From positions 1 through 24,908 of the forward strand of contig JAURBD010000015.1 of assembly GCA_030829155.1 (NCBI GenBank): 24,908 nt of DNA, in the 5' to 3' direction. The notes under the pieces were generated by a model. It saw only the letters and a list, made by a program, of their open reading frames with translations. It ran no database searches and was not told where the DNA came from. This DNA is from Flavobacteriaceae bacterium (GTDB taxonomy: Bacteria > Bacteroidota > Bacteroidia > Flavobacteriales > Flavobacteriaceae). Made by a program: the position numbers and the translations under genes. Shown in pieces: positions 6,583 to 14,229 of the stretch (the stretch's first letter is position 1; the number at the start of each line of letters is the position of its first letter).

Positions 6583-7890
6583 TTAGACGCGTTTGATCTC
6601 AGCACCAATTGCTTGAAGACGTTCAACAATCTTCTCATAACCTCGATCAATTTGCTCAATATTGTGTATGGTGCTTGTCCCCTCAGCAGATAAGGCGGCG
6701 ATGAGTAGTGATATACCTGCTCGAATGTCTGGAGAGGTTAAAGTAGCTGCTTTTAAGCTAGATTCAAAGCCATGTCCTATGATTGATGCACGGTGTGGAT
6801 CACAAAGAATAATTTTAGCTCCCATATCAATCAATTTATCAGTAAAAAATAAGCGACTTTCAAACATCTTTTGATGAATCAAAACACTACCTCTAGCCTG
6901 AGTTGCGACGACCAATATTATACTCAATAAATCTGGAGTAAAACCTGGCCAAGGGGCGTCAGCTACTGTCAAAATAGAACCATCAATATAATTTTGTATT
7001 TCATATCCATCAGTATGTGCTGGAATATGAATATCATCGTCTTGTTTTTCAACTGTCAATCCAAGCTTTCTAAAGACATTAGGAATTTGACCTAAATATT
7101 CCCAATTAACATTTTTTATGGTTAGTTCACTCCTTGTAAGAGCAGCCAAACCTATCCAACTTCCGATTTCAACCATATCGGGTAATACGGTATGATCTGT
7201 TCCTTTGAGTTCTTTAACCCCTTCAATCTTTAAAAGATTTGAACCAATTCCAGAAATTTTAGCACCCATTCGGTTCAACATCGAACACAATTGTTGAAGA
7301 TAAGGTTCACAAGCAGCATTATATATAGTTGTCATGCCTTCAGCCAATACAGAGGCCATAACTATATTTGCAGTTCCTGTTACAGATGCTTCATCCAATA
7401 ACATTGAAGCTCCTAGGAGTTGTTTGGCTTCTACACTATAAAAATGATCTTCTCGACTATAATTAAACTTTGCACCCAAATTAATAAGCCCTTCAAAGTG
7501 TGTATCTAACCTTCTTCTCCCAATTTTATCTCCACCGGGTCTTGGAATACTTCCTTTTCCAAAACGTGCTAAAAGGGGCCCAACAAGCATTATTGACCCT
7601 CGAAGTCCTCTACCATCTATTTTATATTGTTCAGATGTCAAATAGTCTAAGTCTATTTCATCTGCCCGAAAGTGATAACTCCCCGAAGAGATTTGTTCAA
7701 CTTTTACTCCAAAATTCAGCAGTAATTGAATAAGTTTTTTGACATCAATAATTTCGGGTATATTATGTATAGTTATTCTCTCTGGAGTAAGCAGTACGGC
7801 ACATAAAATTTGTAATACTTCATTTTTTGCACCTTGCGGAGTAATTTCTCCTTTAAGTTGTTTTCCTCCCTCAATTATAAATGATCCCAT
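6583..7890 (-). CDS. murA: UDP-N-acetylglucosamine 1-carboxyvinyltransferase (Asp in place of catalytic Cys)
   Basis: MurA transfers enolpyruvate from PEP to UDP-GlcNAc, the first committed step of peptidoglycan synthesis in the cytoplasm. The 435-aa length is normal. The N-terminus IIEGGKQLKGEITPQGAKNE includes K22 and N23 of the active site. The mobile loop reads RPGGDKIGRRR at 117-127, so residue 121, which corresponds to Cys115 of the E. coli enzyme, is Asp. Cys-to-Asp at this place is known from mycobacterial, chlamydial and Borrelia MurA and prevents covalent modification by fosfomycin. The catalytic Asp of the FTPDL motif is present near residue 317. It lies 6 nt downstream of the DUF4290 gene on the same strand, an arrangement common in Bacteroidetes, and is probably co-transcribed with it. 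Confidence 0.96.
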   Translation of the reverse strand: MGSFIIEGGKQLKGEITPQGAKNEVLQILCAVLLTPERITIHNIPEIIDVKKLIQLLLNFGVKVEQISSGSYHFRADEIDLDYLTSEQYKIDGRGLRGSIMLVGPLLARFGKGSIPRPGGDKIGRRRLDTHFEGLINLGAKFNYSREDHFYSVEAKQLLGASMLLDEASVTGTANIVMASVLAEGMTTIYNAACEPYLQQLCSMLNRMGAKISGIGSNLLKIEGVKELKGTDHTVLPDMVEIGSWIGLAALTRSELTIKNVNWEYLGQIPNVFRKLGLTVEKQDDDIHIPAHTDGYEIQNYIDGSILTVADAPWPGFTPDLLSIILVVATQARGSVLIHQKMFESRLFFTDKLIDMGAKIILCDPHRASIIGHGFESSLKAATLTSPDIRAGISLLIAALSAEGTSTIHNIEQIDRGYEKIVERLQAIGAEIKRV

Positions 7891-7896
7891 ATTGAT

Positions 7897-8547
7897 CTAA
7901 TAGCGTTTGCGGTTATTCCGATTTCCTTTTTTCTGTTTTGACATTTGATTGCTTTTGGGACCATTACCATTTTTAGGCTTTAACTTAAGAAAGTTTGCAG
8001 AATCTGTTAAGGGTAAATACTCGGAGTTTACCTGAAGTAAACTGTCTGATAATTCATTTAGATGACTAAAAATCACTTCATCATCAACCGTATCTTTATT
8101 CCAACTCAGAAAACACTTTTTCATATGATTGGCAATGTTGAAAACTAAAGCATCTTTCATTTCTCCAGCATCCCAGCTAAGAGCAACATCTATCATACTT
8201 TTGATGTTATTGCCATAAAACCGATATTTAGGGTAATTTTGAGGATAATTCAAAGGTTTGGGACGTTCTTCTAACAATTCGCGAATAGGCTTTTCAAAGG
8301 GGCAATCGACATCTAAATTAAAATCTGACATGATAAATAATTGGTCCCATAATTTGTGCTGAAAATCTGGAACATCTCGAAGATGGGGATTCAAATTTCC
8401 CATAACGCCAATTATGGCTTTAGCTTTTTTGTTTCGCTCTTCTCGATCTTCAGTTTCAATCATTTGATCAACCATAATATGAAGGTGTCTTCCATATTCG
8501 GGGATAATTAATGGCTTTCGCTCTGAGTTGTATTCTAGTGCTTCCAT
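7897..8547 (-). CDS. DUF4290-family protein
   Basis: This 216-aa soluble protein has no signal peptide or membrane helix. It starts MEALEYNSERKPLIIPEYGR and contains VMGNLNPHLRDVPDFQHKLWDQL and a central PxxYPKYRFYGNNI block, which together identify the Bacteroidetes-specific DUF4290 family. The last 25 residues are a low-complexity Lys/Asn/Arg tail (ending NRNNRKRY), suggesting RNA or ribosome contact. Function is unknown. It sits 6 nt upstream of murA on the same strand. The conserved pairing with murA suggests a link to envelope growth or simply shared expression; neither is shown. The start is ATG at 8547-8545. Confidence 0.88.
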   Translation of the reverse strand: MEALEYNSERKPLIIPEYGRHLHIMVDQMIETEDREERNKKAKAIIGVMGNLNPHLRDVPDFQHKLWDQLFIMSDFNLDVDCPFEKPIRELLEERPKPLNYPQNYPKYRFYGNNIKSMIDVALSWDAGEMKDALVFNIANHMKKCFLSWNKDTVDDEVIFSHLNELSDSLLQVNSEYLPLTDSANFLKLKPKNGNGPKSNQMSKQKKGNRNNRKRY

Positions 8548-8623
8548 GAAGTTTTTATATGAATTATTGGAAAATCAATTGCAAAATAATCTATTTTAAA
8601 GAATAATTTAAGTTTTTAATCTT

Positions 8624-8914
8624 TTATAGTGTAATAATCCCCTCAATGCTACTGGTTTTCTTATAAACATCAATCACAGAGATAGGATTTTCCATTGTTG
8701 CCAAAAAGCTTACACTTACAAAGGTTTTCTTACTTGATTTTTTAAGTTTAAATTTAGCGTTTGTACCCTCAAATATTTCACGCAATTTTTTAACCTTTTG
8801 ATCATCTCCTCGGATTATGAACTTAAACATAAAAGGCCCTGGCCATTCTTGTGAATCTTTTAATTGATCTTGAAAACGTGAATAAAATTCTTCTGGATTT
8901 TCTTTGGGTAACAT
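8624..8914 (-). CDS. DUF493 (YbeD-like) family protein
   Basis: This is a small protein of 96 aa from ATG 8914. It begins MLPKENPEEFYSRFQDQLKD and contains WPGPFMFKFIIRG and a C-terminal VSVSFLATMENPISVIDVY block. This is the ferredoxin-like (ACT-resembling) fold family DUF493, represented by E. coli YbeD, whose role is unclear, though an allosteric or regulatory function has been proposed from structure. The open frame extends 14 codons further upstream to 8956, but a TAnnTTTG promoter element (8934-8941) lies inside that extension. The extension also encodes no conserved sequence, so the start at 8914 is preferred. It is divergent from the P-loop ATPase gene at 8964. Confidence 0.82.
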   Translation of the reverse strand: MLPKENPEEFYSRFQDQLKDSQEWPGPFMFKFIIRGDDQKVKKLREIFEGTNAKFKLKKSSKKTFVSVSFLATMENPISVIDVYKKTSSIEGIITL

Positions 8915-8933
8915 TAAGACCGCTATTTTTACA

Positions 8934-8941
8934 CAAATATA
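8934..8941 (-). promoter_or_regulatory. Bacteroidetes-type -7 element upstream of DUF493
   Basis: On the minus strand this reads TATATTTG, a full match to the TAnnTTTG consensus, 20 nt upstream of ATG 8914. No convincing TTTG partner stands 19-21 nt further upstream, so the promoter may be weak or non-canonical. It argues against the longer start at 8956. Confidence 0.5.
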
Positions 8942-8963
8942 GTTCAAATAGATCAACCTTTAA

Positions 8964-9521
8964 ATTATCGTATCAAAAACTCCATATAAAATTGTAATCA
9001 GTGGTGGTCCAGGAAGTGGCAAGACCACACTAATAAATTTTTTAAAAAAAAATGGATTTACTTGTTTTAAGGAAATCTCAAGGGATTATATTAAACTGGG
9101 TAAAAAACAAGGGATTGAAAATTACTTTAAAGAAAAACCTCATGCATTTAGTCAATTCCTTTGGGAAGAACGAAAAAAACAATATGGTGAATCACTAAAA
9201 TTAAAAACAAAATATGTATTCTTTGATCGAGCTCTGCATGATGTAATTGGTTATTTAAATTATGTTCAAAATCCCAACAAAAAATGGGAAAAAGAACTCA
9301 ATAATTATAAATACAACCTTGTTTTTCTTCTAAAACCAGTGTTCCAAATTTATATCCAAGATGAAGATCGAATGGAAACCTTTGAAGAAGCTGTTGAAGT
9401 TCATAAAAGTCTAGAAAAAACCTATCATCAAAGTAAATTAAAAATCATTAAATTACCGTTTACAACTTCACAAAAACGTTTTGATCTAATTCTTAAAAAC
9501 TGTGCAAATGAGCTCTCCTAA
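8964..9521 (+). CDS. AAA_28-type P-loop ATPase; start codon not canonical
   Basis: The frame is open from the stop TAA 8961-8963 to TAA 9519-9521, giving up to 185 aa. It reads YKIVISGGPGSGKTTLINF (Walker A at 9003-9026), FKEISRDYI, then HAFSQFLWEERKKQY, and a Walker B-like YVFFDRALHDVIGYLNY. DEDRMETFEEA lies at about 9361-9393. This order matches the AAA_28 (NTPase/kinase-like) family of roughly 180-aa proteins common in flavobacteria, whose substrate is unknown. No ATG, GTG or TTG occurs in frame between the upstream stop and the P-loop; the only candidates are ATT 8964, ATC 8967 or similar. Either an unusual start is used or the 5' end is mutated. The only canonical start is GTG 9339, which would discard the nucleotide-binding site. 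The 3' end overlaps recQ by 14 nt. Confidence 0.75.
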   Translation: MIVSKTPYKIVISGGPGSGKTTLINFLKKNGFTCFKEISRDYIKLGKKQGIENYFKEKPHAFSQFLWEERKKQYGESLKLKTKYVFFDRALHDVIGYLNYVQNPNKKWEKELNNYKYNLVFLLKPVFQIYIQDEDRMETFEEAVEVHKSLEKTYHQSKLKIIKLPFTTSQKRFDLILKNCANELS

Positions 9522-11211
9522 AGAAGTTTTACAAACCTATTGGAGCTATGAAAATTTTAGGCCCAATCAGGAGGCAATAATTAACAGAGTACTTGAAAAT
9601 CAGGATACTATAGCCTTGCTTCCAACGGGGGGTGGCAAATCGCTCTGTTATCAGCTTCCTGCTTTACTTTCTAATGGATGTACTTTGGTAATATCTCCTT
9701 TGATTTCACTCATGCAGGATCAAGTGGAACAGATGAATGAAAAAGGAATTAAAAGCATGATGTTAAATAATTCTCAAGCCCTAAATATTCAGTTAGATAA
9801 TTGTCTCTACGGGAATTTCAAACTGCTTTACAGCTCACCAGAAAAAGCTTTATCTAAAGAGTTCCTCTCGAGAATCAAAAACTTAAATATCACTAGAGTT
9901 GCAGTTGATGAAGCTCATTGCATTTCTGAATGGGGGAATGATTTTAGACCAGCTTTCAAACAAATAAACAAAATCAGAACACTTCTCCCCTCTCTACCAA
10001 TTCTAGCTCTAACAGCCACGGCTACGCCTAAAGTTTTAGAAGATATTATTGAAAGTTTACAACTAAAACAAACTTCTTTATTTCAAGGGTCTTATGCTCG
10101 TAATAACATCAATATTAATACCTTATACACAGAAGACAAGCAAGGAACGCTTATCAAAATCTTAATGCAAAACAAGCAATCTGGGATTGTTTACTGTGGC
10201 AACAGGAGAGAAACAGAACAAATAGCAAAGTTACTTCAGCAAAAACAAATTTCGTGCGCATATTTTCATGGAGGACGATCTGCTAGCGAACGAAAAGAAT
10301 TATTACAAGAATGGCAATCCGAAAAGATAAAAATTATGGTTGCAACCAATGCTTTTGGTATGGGAATAGACAAAGCGGAGGTTAGAACTGTCATCCATCT
10401 AAACCTACCCTCAAGTATTGAAAATTTTTATCAAGAAATTGGAAGATCCGGACGAAATGGAGGTCCTGCAAATGCCTATTTACTCATTCATGAAAATGAT
10501 AAAATAAAAATTAGACAGCAATTTATAGGGTCTTTACCTGATGAAGAGTTTATTCAATTGTGTTTCAAAAATCTTTGTAACTATCTTAACATTGCATATG
10601 GAGAAGGAAAAGAAGTGGCACACAATCTTTTGTTAGAAGATTTTTGCAAGACTTATTCAATGAATCCTAGAAAAACACTAAGTACATTTACCTACCTAGA
10701 ACAAGAGGGGATTTTTAATCTTATCCAATTCAACAAACAAAGAGCAGTAGTTAAGTTTTTGATAACTCAAACTCAAATTTTAGAGCTTTTGAAAAATCAA
10801 ACGGATGATTCTAAAATAATACAAGCAATCATAAGAAATCATCACTTCAGTTATGCAAGGGGTTTTGAACTTGATATCAATCGAATCATTCGCAGCAGTC
10901 AGATTTCCTTTAAAACTTTATTAAAATCGTTAAGAAAATGGGAGAATGAGGAGAATCTTGAACTGGAATACAACCAAACCGATATTCAAATTCAATGGCT
11001 AGTCCCCCGTGAGGATCAATACACGCTTGCTCCACTTTTACAAAGATTAACACATCACAATAAGGTGAAAAAAGAAAAAATTGAGGCGATGATAAATTAT
11101 GCATTCAATACTGAAAGGTGTAAACATTATCAAATTTTAAGCTATTTTGGAGAAAAATATAAAGGTAAATGTGGCAATTGCAATGCTTTAGAATGCAATT
11201 CAAAAAAGTAA
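9508..11211 (+). CDS. recQ: RecQ-family ATP-dependent DNA helicase (zero-frame product)
   Basis: This superfamily 2 3'-5' DNA helicase would act in recombination and replication-fork repair. The zero-frame protein is 567 aa from ATG 9508 (a GTG at 9502 would add two residues). Walker A PTGGGKS lies at 39-45, DEAH at 134-137, HCISEWGNDFRP follows, ATNAFGMGIDK is near 279-289 and QEIGRSGRNGG near 309-319. Four cysteines at 538, 555, 558 and 563 (CKHYQILSYFG...CGNCNALEC) form the RecQ zinc site, but here they sit at the very C-terminus, as in the shorter Bacteroidetes RecQ type, and no HRDC domain is present. The frame stops at TAA 11209-11211, immediately after A AAA AAG; the expected C-terminal domain continues in the -1 frame. 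It overlaps the upstream ATPase gene by 14 nt. Confidence 0.92.
   Translation: MSSPKEVLQTYWSYENFRPNQEAIINRVLENQDTIALLPTGGGKSLCYQLPALLSNGCTLVISPLISLMQDQVEQMNEKGIKSMMLNNSQALNIQLDNCLYGNFKLLYSSPEKALSKEFLSRIKNLNITRVAVDEAHCISEWGNDFRPAFKQINKIRTLLPSLPILALTATATPKVLEDIIESLQLKQTSLFQGSYARNNININTLYTEDKQGTLIKILMQNKQSGIVYCGNRRETEQIAKLLQQKQISCAYFHGGRSASERKELLQEWQSEKIKIMVATNAFGMGIDKAEVRTVIHLNLPSSIENFYQEIGRSGRNGGPANAYLLIHENDKIKIRQQFIGSLPDEEFIQLCFKNLCNYLNIAYGEGKEVAHNLLLEDFCKTYSMNPRKTLSTFTYLEQEGIFNLIQFNKQRAVVKFLITQTQILELLKNQTDDSKIIQAIIRNHHFSYARGFELDINRIIRSSQISFKTLLKSLRKWENEENLELEYNQTDIQIQWLVPREDQYTLAPLLQRLTHHNKVKKEKIEAMINYAFNTERCKHYQILSYFGEKYKGKCGNCNALECNSKK
11202..11208 (+). promoter_or_regulatory. Candidate -1 ribosomal frameshift heptamer A AAA AAG
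   Basis: In the recQ reading frame the codons are TCA AAA AAG TAA. This places a perfect X XXY YYZ heptamer (A AAA AAG, as in E. coli dnaX) directly before the stop. Slipping back one base leads into the open -1 frame that encodes the missing C-terminal domain. No strong downstream stem-loop or upstream Shine-Dalgarno-like stimulator is visible, which weakens the programmed interpretation. Confidence 0.45.
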
Positions 11212-11396
11212 CAAATAAAATAGAAATTAGAAATAGAATTAAGGAAGAACTCAAAAAAGGTGAAATGAGTCTCAAGGAATTGGATCAATCCATTTCAGAT
11301 TATAGTACTTTTGAAATTGGAGAAGCTATTAGATTCTTATTGAATTCAAAAGACCTCCTTTTGACCAATATGGATAAATTAAAGTTAAATATATAG
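11202..11396 (+). CDS. C-terminal winged-helix-like segment of RecQ in the -1 frame
   Basis: From the slippery site the -1 frame runs VTNKIEIRNRIKEELKKGEM, then SLKELDQSISDYSTFEIGEAIRFLLN and KDLLLTNMDKLKLNI, ending at TAG 11394-11396. This is 62 residues after the shift. The helix-turn-helix spacing and the closing beta-hairpin (LLLTN...KLKL) resemble the small domain that follows the zinc site in flavobacterial RecQ proteins. Zero frame plus this part gives about 629 aa, close to the length I recall for that RecQ type. As an independent gene it would need to start at ATG 11193 inside recQ, which is less convincing. Options are programmed -1 frameshifting, a true one-base deletion in the A-run (six A now; seven would restore the frame), or a sequencing error. 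It ends 1 nt before fmt. Confidence 0.65.
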   Translation, partial: KKVTNKIEIRNRIKEELKKGEMSLKELDQSISDYSTFEIGEAIRFLLNSKDLLLTNMDKLKLNI

Positions 11397-11397
11397 T

Positions 11398-12333
11398 ATG
11401 AAAATTGTCTTTATGGGGACTCCCCTGTTTGCTGTTTATGCCCTTGAAGCTATTTATCAATCTGAACATGAAATTGTGGGGGTTGTAACCAGTGTTGATA
11501 AGCCAGCTGGAAGAGGAAAACAACTTCGTCAATCTGAAGTAAAGAAATTTGCAACCAAAAATGAACTGAATTTACTTCAACCACTAAATCTAAAAGAAGA
11601 AGTTTTTATAAACGATCTTAAAAAATTAAAAGCTGATGTATTTGTGATTGTAGCTTTTCGGATGCTCCCAAAAACTGTTTGGAATATTCCGCCTATGGGA
11701 ACCTTTAACTTACATGCATCACTTTTGCCGAATTTTCGAGGTGCAGCTCCAATAAATTGGGCTATCATACACAATGTAAAAACTACTGGAGTCACTACTT
11801 TTTTTATTGACGATGAAATTGATACAGGAGCTGTATTACTGAAACAAACAATTTCAATTGAAGAAAACGAAACAGCTGGTAGTCTTCACGATAAACTCGC
11901 ACCTTTGGGGGCAAAACTAATTTTAAAAACACTAAATCATATTATGGTGGATCGGATTGCTGTCCCACAAAAACTTTTGGGTAGTGAAAAAGAAGCACCG
12001 AAACTTACAAAAGAGAATACAAAAATTAAGTGGGAAAAACCGCTTTTATTTATTGATGGTTTGATAAGAGGACTTAATCCCTTTCCTACTGCATGGATTG
12101 AAATTCAAAATGGAGAAGAGCAATTAAAAATAAAAATATTTAAGGCTACTCCAGAAATAAAAAATAATACTCATAAAATTGGTGTCCTTGAAATTAAGGA
12201 CAAAAAAATAAGAATCACACACTCTGAAGGGTTTTTAACCATTGATGAACTTCAACTACCTAATAAAAAGAAAATGAATGCGAGAGCTCTTTTAAATGGA
12301 TATAAGTTTAAAAAAGGTTCCAAAGTCCTATAA
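11398..12333 (+). CDS. fmt: Methionyl-tRNA formyltransferase
   Basis: The enzyme transfers a formyl group from 10-formyl-THF to initiator Met-tRNA, allowing translation initiation. The 311-aa length is typical. The N-terminus MKIVFMGTPLFAVYALEAI and the KPAGRGKQL loop are characteristic. The catalytic segment FNLHASLLPNFRGAAPINWA carries N104 and H106, and the Asp of the triad is D142 in DEIDTGAVLL. The C-terminal half (about 205-311) is the OB-like tRNA-binding domain, beginning near the INWEKP-equivalent IKWEKPLLFIDGLIRGLNPFP. It starts 1 nt after the -1-frame end of recQ, so the two genes probably share a transcript. Confidence 0.96.
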   Translation: MKIVFMGTPLFAVYALEAIYQSEHEIVGVVTSVDKPAGRGKQLRQSEVKKFATKNELNLLQPLNLKEEVFINDLKKLKADVFVIVAFRMLPKTVWNIPPMGTFNLHASLLPNFRGAAPINWAIIHNVKTTGVTTFFIDDEIDTGAVLLKQTISIEENETAGSLHDKLAPLGAKLILKTLNHIMVDRIAVPQKLLGSEKEAPKLTKENTKIKWEKPLLFIDGLIRGLNPFPTAWIEIQNGEEQLKIKIFKATPEIKNNTHKIGVLEIKDKKIRITHSEGFLTIDELQLPNKKKMNARALLNGYKFKKGSKVL

Positions 12334-12397
12334 ATACTAGGATTATTAACAAAAAAAGCAATTTATCAACAAATTACTGTTTTTTTTCAGGTTTTAC

Positions 12398-12427
12398 TTG
12401 GGACTTCTCTCAAACCCTATATATTTG
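12398..12427 (+). promoter_or_regulatory. Bacteroidetes-type promoter of the HU gene
   Basis: TTG at 12398-12400 and TATATTTG at 12420-12427 are separated by 19 nt, matching the TTTG/TTG-N19-TAnnTTTG consensus of the primary sigma factor in this phylum. The HU start codon follows at 12464, leaving a leader of about 30 nt. It separates HU expression from the recQ-fmt unit. Confidence 0.75.
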
Positions 12428-12463
12428 CTAGTATACTTAATTTTTTAATTTAAAAATAATATT

Positions 12464-12736
12464 ATGAACAAAACAGAATTAATCGACGCAATGGCAGCTG
12501 ACTCTGGGATTTCTAAAGCAGCAGCAAAAAAAGCACTTGAATCTTTTCTAGGAAACATCCAATCAAGTCTTAAAGGTGGTGGACGTGTATCTTTAGTTGG
12601 ATTTGGTTCTTGGTCTGTATCTGCAAGAGCAGCTCGTGATGGAAGAAACCCTCAAACTGGGGCTACAATCAAAATTGCTGCAAAAAATGTAGTTAAATTT
12701 AAAGCTGGTGCTGAACTATCTGGATCAGTTAACTAG
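12464..12736 (+). CDS. HU-family nucleoid DNA-binding protein
   Basis: This 90-aa protein is a standard HU/IHF monomer. MNKTELIDAMAADSGISKAA forms the helical dimerisation part; VSLVGFGSWSVSARAARDGRNPQTG spans the beta-arm region with the intercalating Pro of the NPQTG tip near residue 64; and the closing IKIAAKNVVKFKAGAEL is typical. HU dimers bend and compact DNA and assist replication, repair and transcription. The canonical promoter upstream and the GC-rich intrinsic terminator just downstream indicate a strong monocistronic gene. Synonymous codon choice seems smoother (GCA, GGT, AAA) than in neighbours, as expected for high expression, but this was judged only by eye. Confidence 0.96.
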   Translation: MNKTELIDAMAADSGISKAAAKKALESFLGNIQSSLKGGGRVSLVGFGSWSVSARAARDGRNPQTGATIKIAAKNVVKFKAGAELSGSVN

Positions 12737-12762
12737 GCATAAATTTGCAGCAAACAATATTA

Positions 12763-12789
12763 AAATCTCCTTCGGGAGATTTTTTTTTA
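12763..12789 (+). terminator. Intrinsic terminator after HU
   Basis: An 8-bp stem AAATCTCC/GGAGATTT is closed by the stable TTCG tetraloop and followed by a run of T on the plus strand. It lies 27 nt after the HU stop. The A-run on the other side of the stem is short, so it works mainly for rightward transcription. Confidence 0.88.
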
Positions 12790-12835
12790 AATAAATTTAA
12801 AAAATTAAACAAAAAAACCTAATTTCATAAGTGAT

Positions 12836-13387
12836 ATGAAAATACATCAAGGAAATCTATTGATCGCTGAACCTTCAATTATTGGAGATGCAAATTTCCA
12901 TCGATCAGTTGTTTTGTTAGCTAATCACAAAGAATCTGCTTCTTTGGGGTTTATACTCAACAAACCTTTTGATTTTCTTCTTAAAGACATTTTACCTGAA
13001 ATCAAAAGCTCAATCGAAATTCACTACGGAGGACCTGTAGAACCCGATAACCTTTATTTTATTCACAACTCGCCTGATCTAATAAAGGGAAGTATTAAAA
13101 TTAATGATGAATTATACTGGGGAGGAGATTTTGAAAAAGTCATTCAATTAATAAAAAATAAATCCCTCGATGAACATAAGATTCGTTTTTTCTTAGGTTA
13201 TTCGGGATGGGGAGCCAATCAACTTCAAAATGAAATTGAATTGAATTCATGGATCATCAAAGAAAATTTTGTTAGTCATGAGGTTATCAATGTAGAATCA
13301 AAATCATTTTGGAGAAAACAAATAAGGTCACTAGGCGGAGATTACTTGATTTGGGGAAATGCCCCAGAAAATCCAAATCACAACTAA
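12836..13387 (+). CDS. YqgE/AlgH family protein
   Basis: This 183-aa soluble protein begins MKIHQGNLLIAEPSIIGDAN, followed by FHRSVVLLANHKESASLGFILNKP (residues about 22-45), HYGGPVEPDNLYFIH near 63-77 and FFLGYSGWGANQLQNEI near 118-134. These are the conserved blocks of the UPF0301/DUF179 family. AlgH in Pseudomonas affects alginate regulation, but the biochemical function of the family is unknown; structural work suggests a non-enzymatic or ligand-binding role. In Bacteroidetes it commonly neighbours a class IV aminotransferase, as here. The last 4 nt overlap the convergent aminotransferase gene. The start is ATG 12836, preceded by the HU terminator, so it must have its own promoter; none is clear. 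Confidence 0.93.
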   Translation: MKIHQGNLLIAEPSIIGDANFHRSVVLLANHKESASLGFILNKPFDFLLKDILPEIKSSIEIHYGGPVEPDNLYFIHNSPDLIKGSIKINDELYWGGDFEKVIQLIKNKSLDEHKIRFFLGYSGWGANQLQNEIELNSWIIKENFVSHEVINVESKSFWRKQIRSLGGDYLIWGNAPENPNHN

Positions 13388-14223
13388 CCCAATCGATACT
13401 TGTTAATAAATTTGAAAAACAACTTACGAGAAATTTCGGTATTAAATGTCTTTTTTCGATATCGTTTGACCGATTGAATTCCTTCTGACAAACTTACCAC
13501 AAACATTTCGTCCGCTTTCTGTAATTCAAAAGTAGACAATGTTTCCTCAACCAGATTAGTATCCTCACTTTTTTGCAACAAGTCGATAACTATTTGACGA
13601 TAAACCGATGATCTACATCCGCTTGATAAAGGAGGTGTTTTTATTTTATTTTCCTTAACTACAAATAGAGCTCCTTTTAAGGTTTCTGTAATTTCTTTTT
13701 GGTCGTTTAGAAAAATTCCATCTTCCAAATCGTTTTCATAAACATAAACAGAGGCTAATTCTCTTAATCTAAAATTTGATGATTCTAAACTCCCGTAGAG
13801 CCCCTTTACTACATAATGGTCTTTGAATAGATCAATACTTCGATTAGAAGAAACATGTATAGGGATTTCAGCTTGATAGGCTTTGATTAGAAAAGATGTT
13901 GGACTTACAGGCGTTGCTCGACTAACTAATTCTGTTGAAAAAAAAGATAGACAAACTATAGAAGATAATTGAACTAATTTCTTTTCTTTTAAAAGAATCA
14001 AAATTTGTTCTTCTAAATACTCCATAGTATACAACATCGGAATTTCCATCCTCAAAATTCTTAAAGATGCCATTATTCGAAAGTAATGTTTCTCCCAGAA
14101 GATAATTTTCCTGCCTTCAACACGAACTCTTTCCTCAATAGGAAATGTGTAAACCAAGTTTATTACACTTTCTTCTGCTATACTATTAAGGTTTGAATAA
14201 ACTTTACCGTTAAATATGATCAT
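13384..14223 (-). CDS. Class IV PLP-dependent aminotransferase/lyase family protein
   Basis: This is a 279-aa member of fold-type IV PLP enzymes (branched-chain aminotransferase, D-amino-acid aminotransferase and aminodeoxychorismate lyase). N-terminal FNGKVYS, an internal FWEKHYFRIMASLRIL block (42-57), the likely PLP lysine K140 in VVKGLYGSLESSNFRLREL, then DGIFLNDQKEITETLKGALFVV and TPPLSSGCRSSVYRQ (196-209) give the family order. The cofactor-lysine context and the E-x-x-x-GALF strand in place of the usual EG-x-x-NIF are divergent, so the substrate cannot be assigned. PabC-like activity in folate synthesis is possible. It lies 6 nt upstream of nothing else on its strand but directly follows the START-like gene, likely in one transcript, and converges on yqgE with a 4-nt overlap. 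Confidence 0.85.
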   Translation of the reverse strand: MIIFNGKVYSNLNSIAEESVINLVYTFPIEERVRVEGRKIIFWEKHYFRIMASLRILRMEIPMLYTMEYLEEQILILLKEKKLVQLSSIVCLSFFSTELVSRATPVSPTSFLIKAYQAEIPIHVSSNRSIDLFKDHYVVKGLYGSLESSNFRLRELASVYVYENDLEDGIFLNDQKEITETLKGALFVVKENKIKTPPLSSGCRSSVYRQIVIDLLQKSEDTNLVEETLSTFELQKADEMFVVSLSEGIQSVKRYRKKTFNTEISRKLFFKFINKYRLG

Positions 14224-14229
14224 AAAAAC

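Noticed and set aside
11169..11201. Independent small gene starting within recQ at 11169 or 11193
   Set aside because: The early codons only shadow recQ; the conserved-looking part begins exactly at the slippery site, so it is better read as the recQ C-terminus.
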